Positions 51,741 through 60,677 of a stretch of DNA of 64,000 bases are shown one piece after another. The notes beneath the pieces were generated by a model. The model had not been told where the DNA came from. It saw only the letters and a list, made by a program, of their open reading frames with translations, and did no database searches. Numbering within the stretch: the first letter of the stretch is position 1; every line of letters starts with the position of its first letter. Made by a program: the position numbers and the translations under genes. The DNA comes from Bradyrhizobium canariense. GTDB taxonomy: Bacteria; Pseudomonadota; Alphaproteobacteria; Rhizobiales; Xanthobacteraceae. The stretch covers positions 7,281,001-7,345,000 of the forward strand of contig NZ_LT629750.1 in the NCBI RefSeq assembly GCF_900105125.1, given 5' to 3'.

Positions 51741-53189
51741 ATGCCCTATGAAAGCCTCCGACCGTATCTGGATATCCTCGAGCAACGAGGCTTGATGAAA
51801 TGGGTCGACAAGGAAGTCGACAAGGATTGGGAAATTTCTGCCGTCGGCCGGATGATGTTTCGGGGAATGGCCGAGGAGAAACGGTATGGCGTGGGTTTTC
51901 GAAACATCCGCGGCTATTCCGACACGCGCGTGGTATCGGGCGTGGTCGCGGCCTCGACGGAGATGATGTCGATCGCGCTGGAGTGCGAACCGACGCCCTC
52001 TGCTATTCACGAGCGAACCATCCGCGGCATTTCCAATCCGATTGAACCGATCGTCGTGTCGAGCGGACCGTGCAAGGAAGTCATTCATCGCGGTGACGAC
52101 CTCGACCTAAGACGATTGCCCGTTCCGACTTGGACGCCTGAGAAGGATGCCGGGCCGTATTTCACGCCGCTGTGGGTCACCAAGGATCCAGACAATGGCG
52201 TCCGCAACATCGGTATTCGCCGCGCCCAGCTCAAAGGCCCTGATACGACCGGGATTTTGTACGGTGCACCCGATCGCGGCGGCGCGATCCATCATTCCAA
52301 ATGGCAGCGCCTCGGAAAGCCGATGCCAGCTGCATTTTACCTCGGCGCCGACCCGGTGCACTATCTGGTCGCGCCGGGACGCTACGGCACCGACGAACTC
52401 GCGATCGCCGGTGGTATCCGCGGTGAAGCTGTCGAGATGGTGAAGTGCGAAACCGTCGACATCGAGGTGCCTGCCACAGCGGAGATCGTTGTCGAAGGTG
52501 AGATCCTGACCGACTATGCCGAGCCGGAGGGGCCGTTCGGCGAGTTCACTGGCTTCATGGCGGGCGGCCGCATGTGCCCGGTCTTCAAGGTCAGCTGCAT
52601 CACCCATCGGAAGAACCCGATTCTGCTCGGCATTATCAGTCAATTTCCGCCGAGTGAGAGCAGCATGATCAAGCGAAACCTGCTGGAAGCGAACCTGCTC
52701 AAACATCTGGTGCAGAATCTTCGCATTCCGGGAATCGTCGATATTCATACACCCGAGTCGGGCGGCTGTACTGCCATGCTCTGGGTCAGCTTGAGGAAAA
52801 CCTACACCGGTCATGCCGACCAGGTCGCAATGGCCGTGTTGGGTTATTTCGGCATGAGCTACTTCAAATGGATCGTGATTGCCGATGAGGACGACGACAT
52901 CCGAGATCCCTTTATGCGCGAGTGGATTCTGTCCTGGCGCATCAATCCGACGCGCGACATGCGTGTGATCCCCAACACCGGCGCCATCGAACTCGATCCG
53001 TCAGGTTACCCGCCTAATGAAATTCCGGCCGAAAATCTTGGGTCGAAGATCATTATCGACGCAACCCGCCGTTGGACCTATCCACCGATCTCCTTGCCGC
53101 CCCGAAAGCGACTCGACGCCGTCGTGCACGACTGGGCTTCTTATGGGTTGCCGCCGCTCGAACAGGTGCGCTTGCCAAAATTCATCTGA
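51741..53189 (+). CDS. UbiD-family prFMN-dependent decarboxylase (second copy)
   Basis: The 482-aa protein starts YESLRPYLDILEQRGLMKWV, has PVPTWTPEKDAGPYFTPLWV, TDELAIAGGIRGEAVEMVKC and AEPEGPFGEFTGFMAGGRMC, the UbiD hallmarks. It depends on prenylated FMN, presumably made by the UbiX at 27226. It differs from the copy at 30155 throughout, though the fold and motifs are shared, so it likely serves a second decarboxylation or carboxylation step. It sits 48 bp after the class II aldolase. Confidence 0.94.
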   Translation: MPYESLRPYLDILEQRGLMKWVDKEVDKDWEISAVGRMMFRGMAEEKRYGVGFRNIRGYSDTRVVSGVVAASTEMMSIALECEPTPSAIHERTIRGISNPIEPIVVSSGPCKEVIHRGDDLDLRRLPVPTWTPEKDAGPYFTPLWVTKDPDNGVRNIGIRRAQLKGPDTTGILYGAPDRGGAIHHSKWQRLGKPMPAAFYLGADPVHYLVAPGRYGTDELAIAGGIRGEAVEMVKCETVDIEVPATAEIVVEGEILTDYAEPEGPFGEFTGFMAGGRMCPVFKVSCITHRKNPILLGIISQFPPSESSMIKRNLLEANLLKHLVQNLRIPGIVDIHTPESGGCTAMLWVSLRKTYTGHADQVAMAVLGYFGMSYFKWIVIADEDDDIRDPFMREWILSWRINPTRDMRVIPNTGAIELDPSGYPPNEIPAENLGSKIIIDATRRWTYPPISLPPRKRLDAVVHDWASYGLPPLEQVRLPKFI

Positions 53190-53247
53190 GCTGGCGGGCA
53201 ACAAACACGACCTGGCCCGGGCAAACCGAAATATGTGAGGAGTCAAC

Positions 53248-54279
53248 TTGAAACAGATACAACGCCATCTCCTTTTATTGGCTCTCGGTTTTGTCGCATT
53301 GCTTTCATTTGGCCAACCGCAAGCAGCACAGGCCGCCGATAAGCTGAAACTCCTGATGGATTGGGCCTTCCAGGGTCAAGCCGGCGCTTTCGTCAATGCG
53401 GTCGATAACGGCTACTTTACCAAGCAAGGCCTCGATGTGTCGATCGATCGCGGTTACGGCTCCGCAGACGCCATCACCAAGCTTGCCAGTGGCGCCTATG
53501 ACGTGGCGTTCGGCGACATCAACTCGATGATGGAGTTCAACACCAAAAATCCAGACAAGCCTCAGTTGATTGCGGTGATGATGGTGTTCGACCGGCCGCC
53601 GCTCTCAATCATGACATTCGATACGTCGATCAAGACACCTAGGGATCTCGAGGGAAAGAAGGTCGTCACCAGCCAGGGCGAGTCGAATCTTCGGCTGTTT
53701 CCGCTGTTCGCAAAGCTCAACGGCATCGATCGGTCGAAGGTGACGTTCGTCAACGTTCAACCGCAGTTGCGTGAGTCCCTCATGATGCGCGGCGAAGGGA
53801 ACGCGGTCACCGGGTTTTACTACGCAAGCTATGAGAGCTTCAAAGCGCTTGGCGCCGACATGCCCAAGCTGACGACGCTGATGTATGCCGATTATGGGCT
53901 GAAGGTATACGGTAACGCCGTCATCGTTTCGAAATCATTGGTAGATTCGAAACCTGATGTCATCAGGCGGTTTAATCTCGCTTTGATCAGCTCGCTTCGC
54001 GATACGATGAAGCAGCCAGAGGTGGTGGCACCACTCCTCAAAAAGCGCGATCCGACAATCTTTGAATCCGCCGAAACTGAGCGCTTTGAGATCGTCAACC
54101 GCGACTTCATCATGACGCCGTATGTTAAAGAACACGGCTTCGGAGATATCGATCCCGCTCGCATGGAAGCGGGCATCGCTCAAGTCACGGAAGCGTTGGA
54201 CCTGCCGCGAAAGCCAAAGATCGATGAAGTCTTCACCAGTCAGTTTCTGCCGCCGGCGGACCAACGCAAATTACCTTAG
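53248..54279 (+). CDS. NMT1/SsuA-type ABC substrate-binding protein
   Basis: The 343-aa precursor starts at TTG 53248, which follows GAGGAG with good spacing. It has a signal peptide (LLLLALGFVALLSFGQPQAA) and KLKLLMDWAFQGQAGAFVNA, DNGYFTKQGLDVSIDRGYGS, and GSADAITKLASGAYDVAFGD, the NMT1/THI5-like pattern of aromatic-sulfonate, pyrimidine or phthalate-like binding proteins. The two genes downstream form a complete importer. Confidence 0.93.
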   Translation: MKQIQRHLLLLALGFVALLSFGQPQAAQAADKLKLLMDWAFQGQAGAFVNAVDNGYFTKQGLDVSIDRGYGSADAITKLASGAYDVAFGDINSMMEFNTKNPDKPQLIAVMMVFDRPPLSIMTFDTSIKTPRDLEGKKVVTSQGESNLRLFPLFAKLNGIDRSKVTFVNVQPQLRESLMMRGEGNAVTGFYYASYESFKALGADMPKLTTLMYADYGLKVYGNAVIVSKSLVDSKPDVIRRFNLALISSLRDTMKQPEVVAPLLKKRDPTIFESAETERFEIVNRDFIMTPYVKEHGFGDIDPARMEAGIAQVTEALDLPRKPKIDEVFTSQFLPPADQRKLP

Positions 54280-54296
54280 ATAGCTCGGTTGGCCGA

Positions 54297-55142
54297 ATGC
54301 TTTACGTTTCAAAACCTCCTTTCGACAACCCGGCGCCGAAACCGCTCATGCCGCTGACGCGGCCCACATTTGTCGAGATGGACGACGTGAGCGTGACCTA
54401 CGGCGCGGTAGGTAGCGAACTGGCGCTGCAGGCGTTTTCCGTGCGGATCGCAACTGGCGAGTTTGCCGCGATCGTCGGCCCGTCCGGTTGCGGGAAATCA
54501 ACATTCCTGAAGCTGGCTTCGGGGCTGCGCCCTCCTACAGCCGGTGGCGTGATTGTCGGCGACAAAGAGGTCGCCGGACCGCTGAAATTCGTCGGCATGG
54601 CCTTTCAGAACCCGGCGCTGTTGCCCTGGCGAAAGTGCCTCGAGAACGTGATGCTGCCCTTGGAGATCGTTGAGCCGTTTCGGAGCCGCAAGCGGCGTGA
54701 CCGGGAGTTGCATCGTGCGCGCGCCCGAGATCTGCTGAAGGCGGTCGGTCTGCCGGACGCTGCTGATCGCTATCCGTGGCAACTGTCGGGCGGAATGCAG
54801 CAGCGGGTTGCGCTGTGTCGCGCGATTGTTCACGACCCGCGTCTGCTTTTGCTCGACGAGACGTTTTCCGCTCTCGATGCATTTACGCGCGAGGAGCTTT
54901 GGGGCGTAGTACAGGCGCTCTGGCTTGAACGACAGTTCACGGCCGTCCTCGTTACCCACGATTTGACCGAAGCCGTCTATCTCGCGGACACCGTCCATGT
55001 CGTGTCGAGCAGACCCGGACATATCATCCACAGCGAAGTGATAGATCTGCCCCGGCCGCGCGATCCCAGACAGCGTTTTGACCCCGGATTTGCGGACACG
55101 GTGCTGCGATTGCGCCAGAAGATTGCCGAGGCACGCCAATGA
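54297..55142 (+). CDS. ABC transporter ATPase (SsuB/TauB type)
   Basis: The 281-aa protein has GPSGCGKSTFLKLASGLRPP (Walker A), QLSGGMQQRVALCRAIVHDP (signature) and LLLLDETFSALDAFTREELW, with T in place of the usual P after DE. It couples by ATGA to the permease gene. It powers uptake of the substrate bound by the 53248 protein. Confidence 0.94.
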   Translation: MLYVSKPPFDNPAPKPLMPLTRPTFVEMDDVSVTYGAVGSELALQAFSVRIATGEFAAIVGPSGCGKSTFLKLASGLRPPTAGGVIVGDKEVAGPLKFVGMAFQNPALLPWRKCLENVMLPLEIVEPFRSRKRRDRELHRARARDLLKAVGLPDAADRYPWQLSGGMQQRVALCRAIVHDPRLLLLDETFSALDAFTREELWGVVQALWLERQFTAVLVTHDLTEAVYLADTVHVVSSRPGHIIHSEVIDLPRPRDPRQRFDPGFADTVLRLRQKIAEARQ

Positions 55143-55921
55143 ACGGCCGACCAGGACAATGGCTGGGACCAGGGCTGACCGTCCTGATGTTCGTAGTGCT
55201 CTGGGAGGTGCTATGCCGAGCGCTGAAGGTGCCGTCATTTATCCTTCCAACGCCATCGGAGTCGGTGACGGCTCTGTTTTCTCAGTGGAATACCATCTGG
55301 CCAAATGCGTACCATACGTTGTTGACGACGTGCGCGGGTTTTGCGATCTCGGTGGTCTTCGGTCTCACCCTCGGCATGCTGTTCGGTGTGTCCGATAGTG
55401 TGTATCGGTGCGTCAATCCTTTGCTGATTGCCTTCAATTCCATTCCGAAGGTGGCAATCGTCCCCGTGCTGGTTTTGTGGTTCGGCATTGGGACCGTGCC
55501 GGCGATCCTGACTGCATTCCTGCTTTCGTTTTTTCCGATCGTCGTGAATGTCGCCGCCGGAATCGCAACAACCGAACCGGAACTCGTTGATGTGTTGCGC
55601 TCGATTGGCGCAACAAGGTTCGACATCCTGATCAAGGTCGGTCTGCCGCGATCGCTGCCCTATTTCTTTGCGTCACTCAAAGTCGCCATCACACTGGCGT
55701 TCGTGGGGGCGATCATGTCGGAAACGGTCGCGAGTAACGAAGGGGTTGGATATTTGATGCTTGCCGCGAGCTCGTCATTTCAGATTCCGCTCGTCTTTGC
55801 ATCGTTGCTGCTGGTGGCCGTTCTCGGTGTGGCCATGTACGCACTCGCGGCGCTGGTAGAGCAGCGCTGCACAGGCTGGGCCTCGCGGATGGGTACAGGC
55901 GCGCATTCAACCATAACCTGA
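55139..55921 (+). CDS. ABC transporter permease (SsuC/TauC type)
   Basis: The 260-aa protein has about six membrane segments and the permease loop VDVLRSIGATRFDILIKVGL (the EAA-type motif contacting the ATPase), within the SsuC/TauC-like family. It completes the importer and the cluster; no further pathway genes follow. Confidence 0.94.
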   Translation: MNGRPGQWLGPGLTVLMFVVLWEVLCRALKVPSFILPTPSESVTALFSQWNTIWPNAYHTLLTTCAGFAISVVFGLTLGMLFGVSDSVYRCVNPLLIAFNSIPKVAIVPVLVLWFGIGTVPAILTAFLLSFFPIVVNVAAGIATTEPELVDVLRSIGATRFDILIKVGLPRSLPYFFASLKVAITLAFVGAIMSETVASNEGVGYLMLAASSSFQIPLVFASLLLVAVLGVAMYALAALVEQRCTGWASRMGTGAHSTIT

Positions 55922-55980
55922 GGGCCGTGATCAGTTTGAATTCCGGCTTTGGCGAACCAAAGCAAAAGGGATGCAAGAAC

Positions 55981-56166
55981 ATGGACGAGTTTCACCTTCC
56001 GCCCGATTTGTTTTTTGAAGTGCGGGATATAGCCGAGCTGAAATGGTGTCGGCGCTTGAAACGCTTGACCGATGTGTTTTCTTCGTTCCGGCTGCTCAAA
56101 GCAGAGCTGAATCTTCGCACGCAGCGAACATCGGTTCACAGCGATCGTTGTGAAACCAGGGAATAA
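55981..56166 (+). CDS. possible small protein, unknown
   Basis: A 61-aa frame beginning MDEFHLPPDLFFEVRDIAEL with a weak AAGGG ahead of the ATG, 59 bp after the permease gene. No motif or relative is recognised, so it may be non-coding. Confidence 0.3.
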   Translation: MDEFHLPPDLFFEVRDIAELKWCRRLKRLTDVFSSFRLLKAELNLRTQRTSVHSDRCETRE

Positions 56167-56405
56167 TTCAGAGAGAGCGAGAAAGGTTCGAGAACTGCGC
56201 CCACAAAGCGTCGCGCTTTAGCGCCTTCACTTCGAGCAACGGTACCAAGAGCGACTATTCGCGGATCATCGGGTATTCTGACCGACTTAGAAAATAGCAG
56301 TCTGTATTGAGCAGCCGGTCCATTTGAATATGTGTTTCTCGGCTTCGACGGTTAGTGGCCTCGCACGGTCGATTGGCGCGTGCGGTGTATAGTCGGAGGT
56401 GCCCA
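56167..56405. other. short stretch after the ABC operon
   Basis: No gene is visible and no hairpin terminator with a T-run is evident after the permease gene. It separates the catabolic cluster from the decayed Mo-oxidoreductase fragment. Confidence 0.4.
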
Positions 56406-57461
56406 TCACATCAGTGTTCTGAACGGGTGAAAACGAATGAGAGAACCCGCATCGACGCCCGCGCCGTGCGCCATCAGATCAATGAGTCCGTCCGCCAGGA
56501 CGAGCGGCAACAGACTCGCCGATCCGCCTCGTCCCAGCTTGACGATCTGCCTTCGACCTTCGACGTCCAGTCCAACGACGCGGCCCGGCGCCAACTCCCT
56601 TCTTCCGATCCGATGAGGCATCCGCTCCGCGGCGACGGACCATTCGCCCTCAAGCGGTGCGATGGAAGATCCCGAAAATGCATCAATCAGCGGCCGGGCA
56701 AAGAGCACCGCAGTGACGATAGCCGCAACCGGATTTCCCGGGAGTCGGGTGAGAAAACTGTCGACGACGACAACGAAATCCAATTGCGTAAGCGCCTTAG
56801 CGACCAAATTTGAGTTAGGCGATTGGTTTACCGGATTTCCGCCATTCACGAACATCATGCGGACGGGAGGATCGGATGCTTCCAACAATCCCCGGCCCAA
56901 AAGCGGTTCAGGAATCGCACGGTGAAATTCCGCCTTGTCGGACGCTTCGATGGTTTTATCGAAAAGACGTTGGGTATCGTAACCGTGTGCCACGCCGCCG
57001 CCGGGAATGCCGATCTGACCGCACAGCGCCGCGAGGGCATCGACGCAGCGGAATATCTCCGCGCTGCTTTTGTACTTGTGCAATCCCCATCCGAGCTGAA
57101 TAGACGCCGGCTTCGTTGTTGCGTGTTCGCGCGCCAACTCCCGCAGTTCGTCGATCGACAATCCGCAACGATCGCTGAGCGATTCGAGCGAATGGGAATC
57201 TAGGAGAGCACGGAAGCTAGCGAACCGATAGGTATGATGTTCGATGAAATCTTTGTCCTCCAGGCCCTCCTCCAGGACGATTTTCGCTAAAGCAAGCGCA
57301 AATGAAGCATCCGTTGCGACGCGTGGCTGGACGTGCCGATCGCAGATCGTCGCTGATTCGCTTTGAACGGGATCGATAAGGATCACCCTGCCGCCTTGCT
57401 CGCTAACCTTTTTCAGCACCGGCACGAGATGCAGGTTCGTGGCCAGAGGGTTGCGAAGCAC
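56406..57461 (-). pseudogene. fragment of a molybdopterin oxidoreductase
   Basis: The frame carries NPLATNLHLVPVLKKVSEQG, GRVILIDPVQSESATICDRH, SLESLSDRCGLSIDELRELA and MMFVNGGNPVNQSPNSNLVA, matching the middle of a molybdopterin oxidoreductase. The N-terminal iron-sulphur site is missing, and after VVVVDSFLT the sequence no longer follows the family, as expected from a frameshift or deletion. It is not a close copy of the intact enzyme at 33982, so it is a decayed relative at the edge of the cluster. Confidence 0.75.
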
Positions 57462-57831
57462 TCGGCTTGGTTCCGGTGAGCTTTCCTCAACGAAAGCGGC
57501 TTTGTGACGTTCACTCTTTTCTTCGCCGCAGTGATCCAGCGACGATGATGATAGCCAAAGTTGCTGTACAGCAAGCCTTTTCGGACCTCGGCAGGTTCTC
57601 TGGTTACTACCGCGCTCTGTTTGACGAGTATCTGTCGGAGACTTTCGACGTTCACCGCGGTTACGCTCGACCCGCTTTCATCGATTGCGCGCGAGTTTGC
57701 GCCATCCCCAATGACGGACCTTGCAGTCGGGATCGAACACCCGCTCGACGTGGCGGCCGCGGCGAGCGGTGAAATCCCGCGTGGTGGGGTCCGATGGCCG
57801 TCCGCAGTAAGCTGCTGGCCGCCGGGCTCAG
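57462..57831. other. stretch without a supported gene
   Basis: It lies between the Mo-oxidoreductase fragment and a small exported protein. Short frames such as 57413-57655 (minus) have no recognisable motif. It may be further decay of the oxidoreductase gene's 5' part. Confidence 0.4.
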
Positions 57832-58119
57832 CTACTTAATCTTAGCCAAGCACTCCTTCAGGCGCTCAAGCTCCGAACGGACTTGCGCTTCCATGGTGTT
57901 TTGCAATGCGAGCGTGCCCCTGCTGGACAATTCTGCGGAGGCCTTTCTGTCCAGATTCTGCTTCCAATCTCGGATTGCCTGCTTAGTGGCGCTTTGGGCC
58001 TCCGATGTAGCCTTAAGGTACTCCTTTATACAGGCGTCGGCCGTTGAGCACGTCTGACACTCTTGAGCGGCGGCAGCACTTGAAACAAGCAAGATAAGTG
58101 TCGCGGCAAGGACCCTCAT
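57832..58119 (-). CDS. small exported protein with two CxxC-like cysteines
   Basis: The 95-aa precursor (ATG 58119 after GGGAGAAAAG) starts MRVLAATLILLVSSAAAAQE, a signal peptide, followed by CQTCSTADACIKEYLKATSE and a helical body ending in CLAKIK. Function unknown. It is the first of a series of small orphan genes. Confidence 0.65.
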   Translation of the reverse strand: MRVLAATLILLVSSAAAAQECQTCSTADACIKEYLKATSEAQSATKQAIRDWKQNLDRKASAELSSRGTLALQNTMEAQVRSELERLKECLAKIK

Positions 58120-58218
58120 TGCTTTTCTCCCGGTATTGCCCCCGGGCGGATGTTCCACTTGGTGGGGCTTGTTTGCAACGGCGGCCGCCGATTCGCGCGA
58201 ATGAATCCGCCACCCGGC

Positions 58219-58551
58219 TCATCGCGTGTCGATACAATGCCACATGGCGTATTTCTTGGCAGTCCAGTCGCGCTCCCGGCGGTACTCTTCGAAATCGGCC
58301 TCGGTGCATTGTGGAAGGTATTCGCGCCAGGCCTGTTCGAACTCTGCCCGGGCTACTTCGAACGTCGCCGCGGTGCCGTCGCTTCGGTGGCCGGCATGCG
58401 ATCGGGGATAAAAGCCGCAGTCCCAACTCCACTGATCGACGTCAACCGGGACGCCCGCGCGCCGTGCAATCGTGCCGAGGCGGACGTCGTCATAACAGAC
58501 GAACCAGCAATCGGGTCGATCAGGTTCGCGGCGGCGAGTAAGGACGGTCAT
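58219..58551 (-). CDS. conserved hypothetical protein
   Basis: The 110-aa protein (ATG 58551) has REPDRPDCWFVCYDDVRLGT, WSWDCGFYPRSHAGHRSDGT and FEQAWREYLPQCTEADFEEY. This pattern occurs in small orphans I associate with Bradyrhizobium, without known function. An upstream in-frame start at 58596 is possible. No signal peptide. Confidence 0.7.
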   Translation of the reverse strand: MTVLTRRREPDRPDCWFVCYDDVRLGTIARRAGVPVDVDQWSWDCGFYPRSHAGHRSDGTAATFEVARAEFEQAWREYLPQCTEADFEEYRRERDWTAKKYAMWHCIDTR

Positions 58552-58791
58552 TCTGGGATCAAAGCGCAGGCCGAACCGGCGCGCAAATGCCCCCATGGGT
58601 TGGGCTCGGAACGTGCTCGGCCCGCTGTCGATTGTGTGGCTAGGCAGCAGATCGAGCTGCTGCTCGTAGGAAGCAAGGGCAGCGTCCGGCGCTAGCGGAC
58701 CGCCACAAGCACTTCAGCTTCACCATCGCGTGATGTGGCCAGTTAACCGAAGGGCGTTGGGGTTTATTATTCAAACGACGGAGGACGAAAA

Positions 58792-59067
58792 ATGAAGACA
58801 GTGATCATCGCACTTTCTGCCGCCGTTCTTATCGCCGCCGCTCCGGCCGTGCTTGCCAAGAATGTATCAGGCAAACCGGACCAGCAGCATCACACCTCCA
58901 AGAAGCACCCTCGGGTCGTCTCCGGCTACGCTCCGAGGCATGCAATGCACGCGAAGGGCTTGATGGGCTATCCGGGAGCGTTCGGCTATGCGCCCAGTGG
59001 ATCCAAAGATTATACATACGAAAATTCCAGAAGTGGCGGCGGTGGCGGCGGTGGCGGCGGCATGTGA
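58792..59067 (+). CDS. small exported glycine-tailed protein
   Basis: The 91-aa precursor (ATG after GGAGGACGAAAA) has a signal peptide (TVIIALSAAVLIAAAPAVLA), a His/Lys-rich segment and a C-terminal run of nine glycines before the final Met. No domain recognised. Envelope orphan. Confidence 0.65.
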   Translation: MKTVIIALSAAVLIAAAPAVLAKNVSGKPDQQHHTSKKHPRVVSGYAPRHAMHAKGLMGYPGAFGYAPSGSKDYTYENSRSGGGGGGGGGM

Positions 59068-59283
59068 GCCGCGATAATCCCGCTCCACCGCATTTGCAAT
59101 TTAAGGGCCCATCCGACGATTGCGTGGCCGGCCTCGTGATAGGCCGTGCTTCGAAGCTGTTCGTTGTCCATTTAATAAACTCCCTGGGCAAATCCCCGGC
59201 CGTGCATCTTCCTGGGCGCGCGCCAAAGCGGCCCGAAAAGGGATGGATTTCAAGAACGGCCTAACTCGAGCTCAGTCTTGGAT

Positions 59284-59466
59284 TCACACGTGGGTGATCC
59301 CGGCGGCATCGGCTTCTCGGACAACGATCTCGCGGATTTCCTCGACTGAGATCGAGTAGCTTTGGCTAAGGCGCGTCGCATACGCCAATGAATCGATCAT
59401 GCCAGCCTTTGGGGTATTGCTAAGCCGTTCCCTGATCTCCCGGATCAACTGTTCCTGCTCGGTCAT
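59284..59466 (-). CDS. small helical protein, unknown
   Basis: A 60-aa protein beginning MTEQEQLIREIRERLSNTPK, with YATRLSQSYSISVEEIREIV. It reads like a coherent two-helix protein. No signal peptide or named family. Confidence 0.55.
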   Translation of the reverse strand: MTEQEQLIREIRERLSNTPKAGMIDSLAYATRLSQSYSISVEEIREIVVREADAAGITHV

Positions 59467-59636
59467 TTCTTCACCTTGAGCCCGAGCTCGACTAGGCGGC
59501 GACGGTGACGCAGTCGGTCCCGCATGGATAAGCGATGGCGCCGGTGTCTCATCGCAAGGACTCTTTCGCGCAATCTCTCACTTTTCGCTTTCAGCCCCAG
59601 CGCGACCGGGTGGGCACACGCCCTTGGGGTGGTGTC

Positions 59637-60056
59637 TCAGGTTGAATTTTTTGGGAGGCTGCTTTGCCGGAAGTGCTCCACGGCACCATCAATTTGAACC
59701 CAATCATGTTTCGACTGTTCGAAAACCGATATGACGGGGGCTGGGTATTTTGGTTCTGCCATCGCGCCGACTGCAACGGCGATCAGCGCGGGCAGATTGC
59801 TGAGTTTCCAGCAGACCGTTGAGCCGCACTGTGGACAAAAATAGTTATGGATTTTCCCGCCGCTTGCGGCGGCATGCGTGAACTCTTTTGATGTTCCTGA
59901 GATGGTGACAACATTAGCGGGGTAATAAGCGCCTACACCGAACGGCGCGCCGGTTCGGCGTTGGCAGTCGATGCAGTGACAAGCAACGACTAGCTTGGAT
60001 GGTTCTTTTGGAAGCGAGAGCGTGACTGCACCGCAGCTGCATCGAGCGTCAGCCAT
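59637..60056 (-). CDS. GFA-family zinc protein
   Basis: The 139-aa protein (ATG 60056) has ARCSCGAVTLSLP, CHCIDCQRRTGAPFGVGAYY and YFCPQCGSTVCWKLSNLPAL, the zinc-binding cysteines of the GFA (glutathione-dependent formaldehyde-activating, CENP-V-like) family. Many members are not true GFA enzymes; the substrate is unknown. Cytoplasmic. Confidence 0.9.
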   Translation of the reverse strand: MADARCSCGAVTLSLPKEPSKLVVACHCIDCQRRTGAPFGVGAYYPANVVTISGTSKEFTHAAASGGKIHNYFCPQCGSTVCWKLSNLPALIAVAVGAMAEPKYPAPVISVFEQSKHDWVQIDGAVEHFRQSSLPKNST

Positions 60057-60151
60057 CGAAAAATTCTCCAATTGCTTCTGAGCAAGCAAAGCTTACCGCG
60101 AAGTATTCGACTTACCAAAATTTCAAAATGAGGCACTACGGCCCTTTGAGA

Positions 60152-60418
60152 TTAACTTGCCTCATTTGCACAGCTGAGCATCGTCTCAATTGCATGTTCC
60201 CAATCGTCGTCGGTTGCGGAACCCTCTGTTTCCAGCTTGCCCACCAGTGTTTTCAACGCCGCCGACGCATCAGCGAGGCGGTCGCCTTCGGGCAGGGACG
60301 TGCTTATCGACTCCAAGAATTCGTGAAGCTTGATAGCTGCCTCCGCGGGAGGAAGGCCGCGCGCGCCGTGTAACGTATCAAGGGCGGCTGTCGCCAGTTG
60401 GCTACGGGGGCTGTTCAT
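60152..60418 (-). CDS. small helical protein, unknown
   Basis: The 88-aa protein (ATG 60418) contains LDTLHGARGLPPAEAAIKLH, EFLESISTSLPEGDRLADAS and DDDWEHAIETMLSCANEAS. All-helical, no family recognised. An in-frame longer start at 60520 adds a low-quality segment and is less likely. Confidence 0.5.
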   Translation of the reverse strand: MNSPRSQLATAALDTLHGARGLPPAEAAIKLHEFLESISTSLPEGDRLADASAALKTLVGKLETEGSATDDDWEHAIETMLSCANEAS

Positions 60419-60677
60419 TGGTCCCGACCTTTCCTCGCCTAACACCCTCGAAATTCGTGGGCGCCGCGGGCAGCAAACATAGGCCACGAGCCCCGTCGGC
60501 TTCGTGCTTGTGGGGTGCACCGGCCGGGCCGCGCGGCATTAGGGGCGCGTGCGCGGCCCTTTGGATGAGTTGGCGACGATGGCCGGGCCCGTCAAGGCGC
60601 AACGGCGGGAGGCCCGAAAACGCGGCCTCGCTTGTGAGTTGCGGGCGTTCGCGAGGCCGCGCTAGACTACGGTTCCG
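60419..60677. other. GC-rich intergenic stretch
   Basis: No gene or clear terminator is visible between the small helical protein and the SANT-collar chimera. Confidence 0.4.

Noticed and set aside
57413..57655. 80-codon minus-strand frame
   Set aside because: No motif; overlaps the decayed Mo-oxidoreductase end and is probably remnant sequence.
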